DNA from: Neisseria flavescens
GTDB taxonomy: Bacteria > Pseudomonadota > Gammaproteobacteria > Burkholderiales > Neisseriaceae
Assembly: GCF_005221285.1 (NCBI RefSeq)
Contig: NZ_CP039886.1
Span: forward strand, 248,001 to 312,000
DNA: 64,000 bases
Reading direction: 5' to 3'
Shown here: in pieces, positions 54,737 to 63,596 of the stretch
Position numbering within the stretch: position 1 is the first letter of the stretch
How the letters are laid out: each line of letters starts with the position of its first letter
Translations under genes and position numbers: made by a program
The notes under the pieces: generated by a model
Seen by the model: the letters and a program-made list of their open reading frames with translations, nothing else
What the model was told of the DNA's origin: nothing
Database searches by the model: none

Positions 54737-55135
54737 GTTTAAAGTTTCCTTATAGTAAGAAAAGTTAAGAATCCTGATAGGATGGTTCGAAGTTTTGTAT
54801 GATTATGTAGGCGCTTGTTTGGTCATATTTTGATGTAAATCAAATTATTCAGGGAATATGAATCTTTTACTACCTAAATACTCCTTTAGAAGTATAAAAA
54901 AATACATCGAAAAGTTTAATTTTGTGTGAAAATGTTAGCGGAAACTTAACACAAAATACGATAAAGGAGGGTTTGTATAAGAAAATGGGAATCAATATCA
55001 TATAAGTTAATGGTTTTAAAGGAATATTATTGACAAAATATTTCTTTACTTATTAAACCGTGATACAATCTTTAACATTCATATTTGATGAATTAATACC
55101 CAACCACTTTTTACCAAAATTAAGGAGTACTTAAA
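54737..55135. promoter_or_regulatory. divergent aniA / norB regulatory region
   Basis: A 399-base AT-rich gap. On the minus strand the FNR box (54830-54843) is centred about 41 bases upstream of a start predicted from the CATAAT -10 at about 54802-54807, a class II layout. On the plus strand TGATACAAT at 55061-55069 looks like an extended -10 for norB, preceded by AT-rich DNA; NsrR and NarP sites are expected from other Neisseria but I could not place them with confidence. A ribosome site AAGGAG lies before norB. Confidence 0.65.
54830..54843 (-). promoter_or_regulatory. FNR box of aniA
   Basis: TTGATGTAAATCAA is a perfect TTGAT-N4-ATCAA site. Its spacing to the putative -10 fits a class II activator, so aniA should be induced when oxygen is low. 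Confidence 0.88.
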
Positions 55136-57391
55136 ATGGGACAGTACAAGAAGCTTTGGTACTTGCTGTTTGCCGTTCTGGCGGTATGCTTTACCATTCT
55201 TGGCTATATGGGCAGCGAGGTTTACAAAAAAGCCCCGCCTTACCCCGAACAGGTCGTTTCCGCATCCGGCAAGGTCTTGATGACGAAAGACGATATTTTG
55301 GCAGGTCAGTCTGCATGGCAGACTACTGGCGGTATGGAAGTCGGTTCGATTCTGGGCCACGGCGCATATCAGGCTCCGGACTGGACGGCGGACTGGCTGC
55401 ATCGTGAGTTGGTCGCCTGGTTGGATTTGACCGCGCAACAGACTTACGGCAAAAAATTCGACGAGGTTTCCCCCGAGGAACAAGCCGTCTTGAAAACACG
55501 CCTGGCCGACGAATACCGCAACCAAAGCCGCGTGAAGGAAGACGGCAGCGTCGTCATCAGCGATACGCGCGTGAAAGCCATCGAAAGCATCCTGCCTTAC
55601 TACCACGGCGTTTATGGCGACGATCCCAAGCTGCAAACCACCCGCGAACACTTTGCAATGAAAAACAACACATTGCCAAGCCAAGAAGCGCGTGAAAAAC
55701 TGTTCGACTTCTTCTTTTGGACTTCTTGGTCTGCTTCGACCAACCGTCCCGGCGAGGTCTTTACCTATACCAACAACTGGCCGCACGAACCTTTGATCAA
55801 CAACGTGCCGACCACTGAAAACTATATGTGGTCATTCACCAGCGTTGTTCTTCTGCTGATGGGCATCGGTTTGCTGATGTGGGGTTATTCCTTCCTGACC
55901 AAACACGAAGAAGTGGAAGTGCCGTCTGAAGACCCGATTTCCAAAATCCAACTGACCCCTTCGCAAAAAGCATTGGGCAAATACGTCTTCCTGACGGTCG
56001 CCCTGTTTGTCGTACAGGTATTGCTGGGCGGTCTGACCGCGCACTACACCGTCGAAGGCCAGGGTTTCTACGGCATTGACGAGGCGTTGGGCTTTGAAAT
56101 GTCCGACTGGTTCCCCTACGCCCTGACCCGTACTTGGCACATCCAATCCGCCATCTTCTGGATTGCAACCGGCTTTTTGACGGCAGGTTTGTTCCTCGCG
56201 CCGATTGTCAACGGCGGCAAAGATCCCAAGTTCCAACGTGCCGGCGTAAACTTCCTCTATATTGCCCTCTTCATCGTGGTCGGCGGTTCTTACGCGGGCA
56301 ACTTCTTCGCGTTGACGCACATCCTTCCCCCGGAATTTAACTTCTGGTTCGGACACCAAGGTTACGAATACCTCGATTTGGGACGTTTCTGGCAACTCCT
56401 TTTGATGGTCGGTCTGTTGTTGTGGCTGTTCCTGATGTTGCGTTGTACTATCTCTGCCTTTAAAGAAAAAGGTACAGACAAAAACCTGTTGGCTATCTTC
56501 GTCGCTTCTATGGTCGGTGTGGGCGTGTTCTACGCGCCGGGCCTGTTCTACGGTGAGAAATCTCCAATCGCAGTGATGGAATACTGGCGTTGGTGGGTGG
56601 TTCACCTGTGGGTGGAAGGCTTCTTTGAAGTATTTGCCACTGCCGCCTTTGCCTTTGTCTTCTACAATATGGGCTTTGTCCGCCGCAGTACCGCCACTGC
56701 CTCCACTTTGGCCGCTGCCGCCATCTTTATGTTGGGCGGCGTTCCTGGTACGCTGCACCACCTGTACTTCTCCGGCTCTACCTCCGCCTCTATGGCAATC
56801 GGTGCCTGCTTCTCCGCTTTGGAAGTCGTGCCGCTGGTGTTGCTGGGCCGTGAAGCATACGAACACTGGTCTTACCAACACCTGTCCGACTGGGCGAAAC
56901 GCCTGCGTTGGCCGCTGATGTGCTTCGTGGCAGTCGCCTTTTGGAATATGATCGGTGCCGGCGTATTCGGCTTCCTGATCAATCCGCCGATTTCCCTGTT
57001 CTATATCCAAGGTTTGAACACTTCTGCCGTTCACGCGCACGCCGCCTTGTTCGGTGTGTACGGTTTCTTGGCATTGGGCTTCGTATTGCTGGTTGCCCGT
57101 TATTTGAAACCGAACGCGCAGTTTGACGACAAACTGATGACTTGGGGCTTCTGGCTGCTCAACGGCGGCTTGGTCGGTATGATTGCCATCAGCCTGCTGC
57201 CTGTCGGCGCGATTCAGGCATACGCCTCTATCACGCACGGCCTGTGGTATGCGCGTAGCGAAGAGTTCCTGCAAATGGAAATCTTGGATACCCTGCGTTG
57301 GGTTCGTACCGCTGCTGACTTGATCTTCATCGGTGGTGCTGTCTGCGTTGCTATCCAAGCTACCAAAATCGTATTCAGCCGCGATAAATAA
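55136..57391 (+). CDS. norB: nitric oxide reductase, quinol-dependent (qNOR)
   Basis: Reduces two NO to N2O with electrons from quinol. The 751 residues comprise an N-terminal cytochrome-c-like domain without haem motif, then about 12 to 14 spans of a haem-copper oxidase fold, with HLWVEGFFEVF, HHLYFSG and HAHAALFGVYGF carrying metal-site histidines. Single-subunit qNOR is standard in Neisseria. Paired with AniA it detoxifies the NO made from nitrite. Starts after AAGGAG, ends before an uptake terminator. Confidence 0.97.
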   Translation: MGQYKKLWYLLFAVLAVCFTILGYMGSEVYKKAPPYPEQVVSASGKVLMTKDDILAGQSAWQTTGGMEVGSILGHGAYQAPDWTADWLHRELVAWLDLTAQQTYGKKFDEVSPEEQAVLKTRLADEYRNQSRVKEDGSVVISDTRVKAIESILPYYHGVYGDDPKLQTTREHFAMKNNTLPSQEAREKLFDFFFWTSWSASTNRPGEVFTYTNNWPHEPLINNVPTTENYMWSFTSVVLLLMGIGLLMWGYSFLTKHEEVEVPSEDPISKIQLTPSQKALGKYVFLTVALFVVQVLLGGLTAHYTVEGQGFYGIDEALGFEMSDWFPYALTRTWHIQSAIFWIATGFLTAGLFLAPIVNGGKDPKFQRAGVNFLYIALFIVVGGSYAGNFFALTHILPPEFNFWFGHQGYEYLDLGRFWQLLLMVGLLLWLFLMLRCTISAFKEKGTDKNLLAIFVASMVGVGVFYAPGLFYGEKSPIAVMEYWRWWVVHLWVEGFFEVFATAAFAFVFYNMGFVRRSTATASTLAAAAIFMLGGVPGTLHHLYFSGSTSASMAIGACFSALEVVPLVLLGREAYEHWSYQHLSDWAKRLRWPLMCFVAVAFWNMIGAGVFGFLINPPISLFYIQGLNTSAVHAHAALFGVYGFLALGFVLLVARYLKPNAQFDDKLMTWGFWLLNGGLVGMIAISLLPVGAIQAYASITHGLWYARSEEFLQMEILDTLRWVRTAADLIFIGGAVCVAIQATKIVFSRDK

Positions 57392-57409
57392 TCTTAAGCT
57401 GAATTAAAT

Positions 57410-57444
57410 CGAAGGCCGTCTGAAAAGTTTTCAGACGGCCTTTC
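57410..57444 (+). terminator. uptake-sequence terminator after norB
   Basis: Inverted AGG-type uptake sequences with a short loop and T run, 20 bases after norB. Confidence 0.85.
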
Positions 57445-57486
57445 TGTTATAATTTCAACATTCTTAAATTGACAAGACAAAACATT

Positions 57487-58386
57487 ATGTTCAACCAAGC
57501 TGCTCAAGAGCTGACCACTGTTCGTGATTTATTGCGTTTCGCCGTCAGCCGTTTTAATGATGCCGGATTGTTTTTCGGACACGGAAGTGATAATGCCCAT
57601 GACGAGGCAGCCTATCTGATTTTGCACACTTTGAACCTGCCTTTGGATACGTTGGAGCCTTATTTGGATGCCAAATTGTTGCAAAGTGAGAAGGAAGAAG
57701 TGTTGTCCATTATCGAACGTCGCGCAGTTGAGCATATTCCTGCCGCGTATCTGACGCATCAGGCATGGCAGGGCGAGTTTGATTTTTATGTCGATGAGCG
57801 CGTTATTGTGCCTCGTTCTTTTATTTATGAATTGCTTGGCAATGGTATCCGTCCTTGGATTGAACACGATGAGTTGGTGCATCGAGCTTTGGATTTGTGT
57901 ACCGGTAGTGGCTGTTTGGCCATTCAAATGGCGCATCACTATCCCGATGCACAAATCGATGCCGTTGATTTAAGCTTGGATGCGCTAGAAGTAGCCGCGA
58001 TCAATATTGAAGATTATGGCTTGGAAGACCGCATCAGCTTGGTGCATACCGATTTATTCGAAGGTTTGGATGAAACCTACGACTTAATTGTTTCCAATCC
58101 GCCTTATGTTGACGCGGAATCTGTGGAAGCGTTGCCTGATGAATACCTGCACGAGCCGGAATTGGCTTTGGGTAGCGGCGAAGATGGTTTGGACGCTACA
58201 CGTCAAATCATTCTGCAAGCGGCGAAATATTTGAATCCGAAAGGTGTATTGTTGGTTGAAATCGGCCACAACCGTGAGGTATTGGAAGCGGCTTATCCCG
58301 AATTACCGTTTACTTGGTTGGAAACCAGCGGTGGCGATGGGTTTGTATTCTTGTTGACTCGCGAGCAGTTATTGGGTGAAGAGTAG
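57487..58386 (+). CDS. prmB: 50S ribosomal protein L3 glutamine methyltransferase
   Basis: SAM-dependent N5-glutamine methylation of L3. The 299 residues contain the SAM motif LDLCTGSGCLAIQMA and the catalytic SNPPYVDAES followed by EPELALGSGEDGLD, which separates PrmB from PrmC. The ATG at 57487 is favoured over an in-frame start at 57469. Confidence 0.93.
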   Translation: MFNQAAQELTTVRDLLRFAVSRFNDAGLFFGHGSDNAHDEAAYLILHTLNLPLDTLEPYLDAKLLQSEKEEVLSIIERRAVEHIPAAYLTHQAWQGEFDFYVDERVIVPRSFIYELLGNGIRPWIEHDELVHRALDLCTGSGCLAIQMAHHYPDAQIDAVDLSLDALEVAAINIEDYGLEDRISLVHTDLFEGLDETYDLIVSNPPYVDAESVEALPDEYLHEPELALGSGEDGLDATRQIILQAAKYLNPKGVLLVEIGHNREVLEAAYPELPFTWLETSGGDGFVFLLTREQLLGEE

Positions 58387-58403
58387 ATTATTTTGATATA
58401 AAT

Positions 58404-58447
58404 AAAACAAAGGCCGTCTGAAAAAGTTTCAGACGGCCTTTGTTTTA
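58404..58447 (+). terminator. uptake-sequence terminator after prmB
   Basis: Inverted AGG-type uptake sequences with flanking A and T runs. Confidence 0.85.
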
Positions 58448-58611
58448 TAAAATTTTTAATATTTTAAGAAAATACAAATGCCTATGGTATGCTGAATATG
58501 AAATCCAAGCAGGCTTTAAAACTATGGCTTATAATATTTGTCATAGTTTCTAATATCAGTAGATTTTTATTACTGACTTTTTGTAGAACATATACTGCCA
58601 AACTCCATATT

Positions 58612-59349
58612 ATGAATAATTATTTAAAATCAGGCCTATTGGCTGCTGCCTTGTTCAGTATGCCCATTGCTGCCTTTGCCCAGCAACATACCGTTTATTT
58701 CAATCAAAACGGTAAACTGACGGCGACCATGCCTTCGGTTGCTTATGTCCGCCAATACAAGATTGAGGCAGGCAAGGCGCAGGTGCAGGATTTTTACTAT
58801 CCATCGATGAAAAAATATTCTGATCCTTATGAAATACCTGCCAGTCAGATTAAGGTTTTTGTGCCGGCTTTGGATAACGGTACGCTGACCCTGTGGCATT
58901 TCAACGGTCAGAAAAAGATGGTTGGCAGTTATCGCAACGGCAAACCGCATGGCGAATGGGTCAACTGGTATCCAAACGGCAAAAAATCTGCGGTGATGCC
59001 TTATCAAAATGGCCTGAGTGAGGGCGTGGGTTCCCGCTATTACCGAAATGGTGTGAAAGAAAGCGAAATCCAATTTAAGCACGATAAAGCCAATGGTCAT
59101 TGGAAACAATGGTATTCAGACGGCAGCCCGAAAACCGAAATGATGATGAGCAATGACAAACCGACGGAGATTATCAGTTGGGATGAAAATGGCCGCGTTG
59201 TGTCTGAATTGAGTATTCGCAACGGTAAACGCAGCGGCATCATTTTGGATTGGTATGATGATGGGGCGAAGAAATCCGAGTTGGTTTATAAAGACGACCG
59301 GTTGGTGAAAAAAACGTTCTGGGATACGGACGGATACGTTCTAGAATAA
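58612..59349 (+). CDS. secreted MORN-repeat protein (YwqK-like)
   Basis: A 245-residue protein with a signal peptide (ending AAFAQQ) followed by repeats of the MORN_2 type: GEWVNWYPNGK, GSRYYRNGV, GHWKQWYSDGS, GIILDWYDDG. The early part (YIRQYKI-like VRQYKIEAGKAQVQDFYYP) is unassigned. Such proteins are often annotated as antitoxin-like YwqK, but nothing here suggests a toxin pair. The ATG at 58612 gives a normal signal; an in-frame extension to 58489 adds an extra hydrophobic stretch. Confidence 0.78.
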   Translation: MNNYLKSGLLAAALFSMPIAAFAQQHTVYFNQNGKLTATMPSVAYVRQYKIEAGKAQVQDFYYPSMKKYSDPYEIPASQIKVFVPALDNGTLTLWHFNGQKKMVGSYRNGKPHGEWVNWYPNGKKSAVMPYQNGLSEGVGSRYYRNGVKESEIQFKHDKANGHWKQWYSDGSPKTEMMMSNDKPTEIISWDENGRVVSELSIRNGKRSGIILDWYDDGAKKSELVYKDDRLVKKTFWDTDGYVLE

Positions 59350-59356
59350 TTTTGAC

Positions 59357-59396
59357 AATAAAAAAACCGCAGGCTGATCAGCTTGCGGTTTTTTTA
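59357..59396. terminator. bidirectional intrinsic terminator between MORN gene and apt
   Basis: Stem around AACCGCA with A and T runs on either side between convergent genes, not made of uptake sequences. Confidence 0.85.
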
Positions 59397-59957
59397 TTAC
59401 ATACAGCCTTTGTTTTGGCATAGGGTAAATAACGGTGCGCCGCTTTCACGGATTTTTTTGCCGCCGTCCAAGTCGGTAAATTCCAAAATGGCAGCCGCTT
59501 CGATTACTTCACCCCCCAGTTTGCGGATCAGCTCGACACCTGCCAGCATTGTGCCGCCGGTTGCCACCAAATCATCTACCAACAAAACGCGTGCGCCCGG
59601 CTTGATGGCGTCGGTATGGATTTCTACCGTTGCTTCGCCATATTCCAAAGCGTAACTTTGAGAAACTGTATCAAACGGCAGTTTGCCTTTTTTGCGGATG
59701 GGGACAAAGCCGACGTTCAGCTGATAGGCCAAAGCAGCGCCAATAATAAAGCCGCGTGCATCCAAGCCTGCCACGACATCAACTTTCTGCCCCATATAGC
59801 GGTAAACCAGTAAATCGACCAGTAGGCGGAAATATTCTGCGCTTTGTAAAACGGGAGTAATGTCATGAAACAAAATCCCTTTTTGCGGCCAGTTTTCAAT
59901 TTTACGGATTTTGTCCGCCAAAGCTTCTACGCCCATTACTTCAGGATGAATCAACAT
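59397..59957 (-). CDS. apt: adenine phosphoribosyltransferase
   Basis: Salvages adenine to AMP. The 186 residues contain ILFHDITPVL, GLDARGFIIGAALA, and the PRPP loop VLLVDDLVATGGTM. Starts MLIHPEVMGVE, as in other Neisseria. Convergent with the MORN gene and divergent from gmk. Confidence 0.96.
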   Translation of the reverse strand: MLIHPEVMGVEALADKIRKIENWPQKGILFHDITPVLQSAEYFRLLVDLLVYRYMGQKVDVVAGLDARGFIIGAALAYQLNVGFVPIRKKGKLPFDTVSQSYALEYGEATVEIHTDAIKPGARVLLVDDLVATGGTMLAGVELIRKLGGEVIEAAAILEFTDLDGGKKIRESGAPLFTLCQNKGCM

Positions 59958-60125
59958 CTCGACATTCCGAAATCAAAAAGTTTTTAACACGATATTGTAG
60001 CGGTCATATGCGGACTTGCCAAATTAATCGATACAATAGCCAAATTTTGCAACATGCCGTCTGAAATTCCGAGAAACATTGTGTTGTGTTATAATTTACA
60101 GATACATATCATCGGCTGAACCATC

Positions 60126-60743
60126 ATGCAAAATCATAAAAAAGGCAATATTTACATCATTTCTGCCGCTTCCGGCACAGGTAAAACGACCTTGGTGTCG
60201 CGCCTATTGAAAAATCATGACGACATCCGTGTTTCCATTTCCCATACCACGCGCCAACCACGAGAGGGTGAGGCACATGGTGTGCATTACCACTTTGTTC
60301 CCAAAGAAGAATTTGAATCACTGATTGAGCAAAGAGCCTTTTTGGAACACGCCAATGTGTTCGGCAATTATTACGGCACCAGCATCGCCGGCGTGAATTC
60401 CTTGAGCGAAGAGGGCTATGACGTCATTTTGGAAATTGATGTGCAAGGTGCGGCGCAAGTGCGTAAATCGTTGCCTGAAGCCAGCAGTGTTTTTATCCTG
60501 CCGCCTTCCTTTGAAGTATTGGCGCAACGTTTGATCGGCCGTGGTACAGACAGCGAAGAAGTTATTCAAACACGCCTTTCAAAAGCCCGTCATGAGATTG
60601 AGCAATCCGTTTTGTTCGATTACGTCGTTGTGAATGACGATTTGGATCGTGCCGAAGCCGATTTGTTCCACATTATTAAAGCAGGCCGTCTGAAAAAATC
60701 CTCTCAACAGGGATTTATCTCAAACCTGTTGGAAAATTCGTAA
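60126..60743 (+). CDS. gmk: guanylate kinase
   Basis: Phosphorylates GMP to GDP. The 205 residues have P-loop SAASGTGKTTL, the GMP site SHTTRQPREGE and GYDVILEIDVQGA. First gene of the gmk-rpoZ-spoT cluster, the same order as in many proteobacteria, which couples guanine nucleotide supply to ppGpp. Confidence 0.96.
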   Translation: MQNHKKGNIYIISAASGTGKTTLVSRLLKNHDDIRVSISHTTRQPREGEAHGVHYHFVPKEEFESLIEQRAFLEHANVFGNYYGTSIAGVNSLSEEGYDVILEIDVQGAAQVRKSLPEASSVFILPPSFEVLAQRLIGRGTDSEEVIQTRLSKARHEIEQSVLFDYVVVNDDLDRAEADLFHIIKAGRLKKSSQQGFISNLLENS

Positions 60744-60795
60744 AAAACAGCGAAAATAACCGTTTATTTGAAACATAGAAAGAAAGCAAGCAAAC

Positions 60796-61002
60796 ATGGC
60801 CCGTATTACTACTGAAGACTGCACAGGTAAAATCCCTAACCACTTCGACCTTACCCTCGTTGCCGCCCGTCGCGCACGTCAATTAGAAAACGGCAACACG
60901 CCTTTGGTTGACGACATACGCAACAACAAACCAACCGTAACCGCCCTGCGCGAAATCGCTGCCGGACAAATCGGAACCGAGCTGCTGACCCGCAACAAAT
61001 AA
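60796..61002 (+). CDS. rpoZ: RNA polymerase omega subunit
   Basis: A 68-residue subunit that helps assemble RNA polymerase and forms part of a ppGpp site. Typical MARITTEDC start and FDLTLVAARRARQL helix. 52 bases after gmk and about 105 before spoT. Confidence 0.96.
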   Translation: MARITTEDCTGKIPNHFDLTLVAARRARQLENGNTPLVDDIRNNKPTVTALREIAAGQIGTELLTRNK

Positions 61003-61106
61003 ACCAACCGGCAAACCGATAAAATCACCGCGCGGACTGTATCGGTGCGATATCACAACCGATACAGTCTGACGGCTTAAAAATAGCCATAAAAGGCCGT
61101 CTGAAA

Positions 61107-63263
61107 ATGCCAGCCCCACTGCCTACCGCCCCCTATGATCCGTTGACAGCAGAAGCGCGCGAGCTTCTGTTTCGCACCGCATCCTATCTCAATACCAATG
61201 AGCAGGCCGAGCTTGAAAGAGCCGTTGCCTACGCTTTCCACGCCCATGACGGACAAACCCGTAAAAGCGGCGAACCCTACATCACCCATCCCCTTGCCGT
61301 TGCAACGCAACTTGCGATTTGGCACATGGATGTTCAAGGCCTCTGCGCAGGCGTTATGCACGATGTATTGGAAGATACGGGTGTAACCAAAGTCGAAATG
61401 GCGGCAGAATTCGGCGATACCATTGCCGAAATGGTAGACGGCCTCTCCAAGCTGGAAAAACTCAAATTTGAAGATCATGCCGAGCATCAGGCGGAAAGTT
61501 TCCGCAAACTTATCCTCGCCATGACTAAAGACGTGCGCGTCATCGTCGTCAAACTTGCCGACCGATTGCACAATATGCGCACCCTTGGCTCTATGCGTCC
61601 GGAAAAACGCCGCCGTATCGCCAAAGAAACCCTCGAAATCTATGCTCAAATCGCCAACCGCATTGGCCTGAACAATGCGTATCAAGAGCTTCAAGACCTA
61701 TCGTTCCAAAACCTCCACCCAAGACGCTACGAAACCCTGAAAAAAGCCATGAACAACAGCCGCAAAAATCGCCGCGATGTTGTCGGCAAAGTGTTGCGTG
61801 CATTTGGTCAGCGTTTGGTCGGTGTCAATATTGAAGCCAAAATCAAAGGCCGCGAGAAAAACTTGTACAGCATCCATCAAAAAATGCTGGCTAAAAAGCT
61901 GCGTTTTGCCGAAGTGATGGATATTTACGGCTTTCGGGTCATTGTAAACAGCATTCCTGCCTGTTATGCCGCGTTGGGCGCATTGCATAATTTATACCAC
62001 CCCAAGCCCGGCCGTTTTAAAGACTATATCGCCATTCCGAAAAGCAACGGTTATCAAAGTCTGCATACGACCTTGGTCGGTCCTTACGGCTTGCCGATTG
62101 AAGTCCAAATCCGTACGCGTGAAATGGATGCTGTGGCTGAGGGCGGTATCGCCGGCCATTGGATTTACAAATCCGGTGGAAATACTCCGGACCAAGCCGT
62201 CCTCCATATGAACCGGTGGATGAAAAATATTCTTGACCTGCAGGCCAGTAGCTCAAATGCCATCGAGTTTCTGGAGCATGTCAAAGTCGATTTGTTCCCC
62301 AACGAAGTCTATATCGTTACCCCGAAAGGAGATATCCTTACCTTACCGAAAGGTGCGACGCCGATTGACTTTGCCTATGCCGTTCACACCAATATCGGTC
62401 ATAAAACCGTTGCCGCGCGTATCAATAACGTCATGATGCCGTTGCGTACCAAGCTGAAAACCGGCGATACGGTAGAAATCATTACTTCCGAGCATGCCAA
62501 GCCTAATGTAGCATGGCTGAACTTTACCGTTTCCAGCCGTGCACGCAGCGCCATCCGCCAATACATTAAAAATCTGAATCGTCACGATGCCGTTGTTTTG
62601 GGTGAAAACCTGCTGCAAAAAGCTTTATCCAGCCTGTTGCCTAAAGACATCCTGCTTTCAGACGACCTCAAAGAAAAATACCTTGCCGATTTGAACACCA
62701 AACAAACCTCGTTTGAAGAGGTTCTCTACAATGTCGGTATGGGGCATACTTTGCCGGTACACGTTGCCATGCACATTGCCGAGTTGGCAGGCCAACATTT
62801 TGGCAGCGCGGTCAAACTCAGCCCGATCAAAGTCAACGATCAGGAAACCGGCCGGATTCATTTTGCCGAATGTTGCCATCCGATTCCCGGCGATGCGATC
62901 CGCGCCTTATTGGTCAAAGATAAGGGTATGATTATCCACCGTGATACCTGTCAAACTTTGGTCAAAGCCGATCCGGAAGAGCAACTTGATGCGGGTTGGG
63001 ACAGTTTGCGCAATCAAACGTATCGAACCATCCTCAACGTCAAATCCGAAGATGCGCATGGTTTGCTGGCCTCAATGGCGCAAGCGATTTCCAATTCCGG
63101 TGCGGACATCGAATCTGTCGATACGCCAACCAAAGCGCAAGCAGGAACGGAAGGTTTTGTAGAATTTAAATTCACAATTAAAGTCAAAGACTTGGATCAG
63201 GTTAATCAGATTATTCATGCAATGCATGCCAATCCGAATATCCGTAAAGTGATTCGAGGATAA
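61107..63263 (+). CDS. spoT: bifunctional (p)ppGpp synthetase/hydrolase
   Basis: The 718-residue RelA/SpoT protein of the stringent response. The HD hydrolase site is intact (HAHDGQTRKSGEPYITHP, HDVLEDT), followed by the synthetase region (DIYGFRVIVNS, DYIAIPKSNGYQSLHT), a TGS domain (VTPKGDILTLPKGATPIDFAY) and a C-terminal ACT domain. The intact HD marks it as SpoT rather than RelA. Placement after rpoZ matches other proteobacteria. Confidence 0.96.
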   Translation: MPAPLPTAPYDPLTAEARELLFRTASYLNTNEQAELERAVAYAFHAHDGQTRKSGEPYITHPLAVATQLAIWHMDVQGLCAGVMHDVLEDTGVTKVEMAAEFGDTIAEMVDGLSKLEKLKFEDHAEHQAESFRKLILAMTKDVRVIVVKLADRLHNMRTLGSMRPEKRRRIAKETLEIYAQIANRIGLNNAYQELQDLSFQNLHPRRYETLKKAMNNSRKNRRDVVGKVLRAFGQRLVGVNIEAKIKGREKNLYSIHQKMLAKKLRFAEVMDIYGFRVIVNSIPACYAALGALHNLYHPKPGRFKDYIAIPKSNGYQSLHTTLVGPYGLPIEVQIRTREMDAVAEGGIAGHWIYKSGGNTPDQAVLHMNRWMKNILDLQASSSNAIEFLEHVKVDLFPNEVYIVTPKGDILTLPKGATPIDFAYAVHTNIGHKTVAARINNVMMPLRTKLKTGDTVEIITSEHAKPNVAWLNFTVSSRARSAIRQYIKNLNRHDAVVLGENLLQKALSSLLPKDILLSDDLKEKYLADLNTKQTSFEEVLYNVGMGHTLPVHVAMHIAELAGQHFGSAVKLSPIKVNDQETGRIHFAECCHPIPGDAIRALLVKDKGMIIHRDTCQTLVKADPEEQLDAGWDSLRNQTYRTILNVKSEDAHGLLASMAQAISNSGADIESVDTPTKAQAGTEGFVEFKFTIKVKDLDQVNQIIHAMHANPNIRKVIRG

Positions 63264-63275
63264 TCTCGTTATAAG

Positions 63276-63313
63276 TAAAGGCCGTCTGAAAGCGTTTTCA
63301 GACGGCCTTTTTG
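63276..63313 (+). terminator. uptake-sequence terminator after spoT
   Basis: Inverted AGG-type uptake sequences, tight loop, T run. Confidence 0.85.
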
Positions 63314-63359
63314 ATGTTTACAAATAAAAGCTGTTGGCTTTTTTGTAATTGGATTGGGT

Positions 63360-63521
63360 TTAATTCAACCAAAAACGGAAAACCAAGAAGAAAACCAAGG
63401 CCAAAACGCCGGCCCAAACCAACAACATGAATCCGGCTACTGCCTGACCCAAGCGGTAAACAGGATTTTTGCGTTCGTCTTCGAGTAGGGGGGTGGATGT
63501 ATCGTGCGGTTTGTCGGACAT
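63360..63521 (-). CDS. small DUF-type membrane protein, 53 residues
   Basis: Reads MSDKPHDTSTPLLEDERKNP, then a span of about 20 residues (QAVAGFMLLVWAGVLALVFF) and ends FRFWLN. A soluble acidic N-terminus with one C-terminal span suggests an accessory inner-membrane protein. It lies just downstream of recX on the same strand. No family recognised. Codon content is normal and the frame is in a convergent position to spoT. Confidence 0.6.
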   Translation of the reverse strand: MSDKPHDTSTPLLEDERKNPVYRLGQAVAGFMLLVWAGVLALVFFLVFRFWLN

Positions 63522-63596
63522 GATGAAGCTCTGATTGAATTATTGAATAAAAGCGTAAGGGTACGCCGATAGAAGCAAAGATTCAAGTGGGAATGA

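Noticed and set aside
55832..57358. 508-codon frame antisense to norB
   Set aside because: Composition rich in Gln/His/Asp as expected from the reverse of membrane codons; shadow.
63485..63491. G run near 63486 as a phase-variation tract
   Set aside because: Only six G in the antisense of an early proline codon run; too short and not near a promoter.
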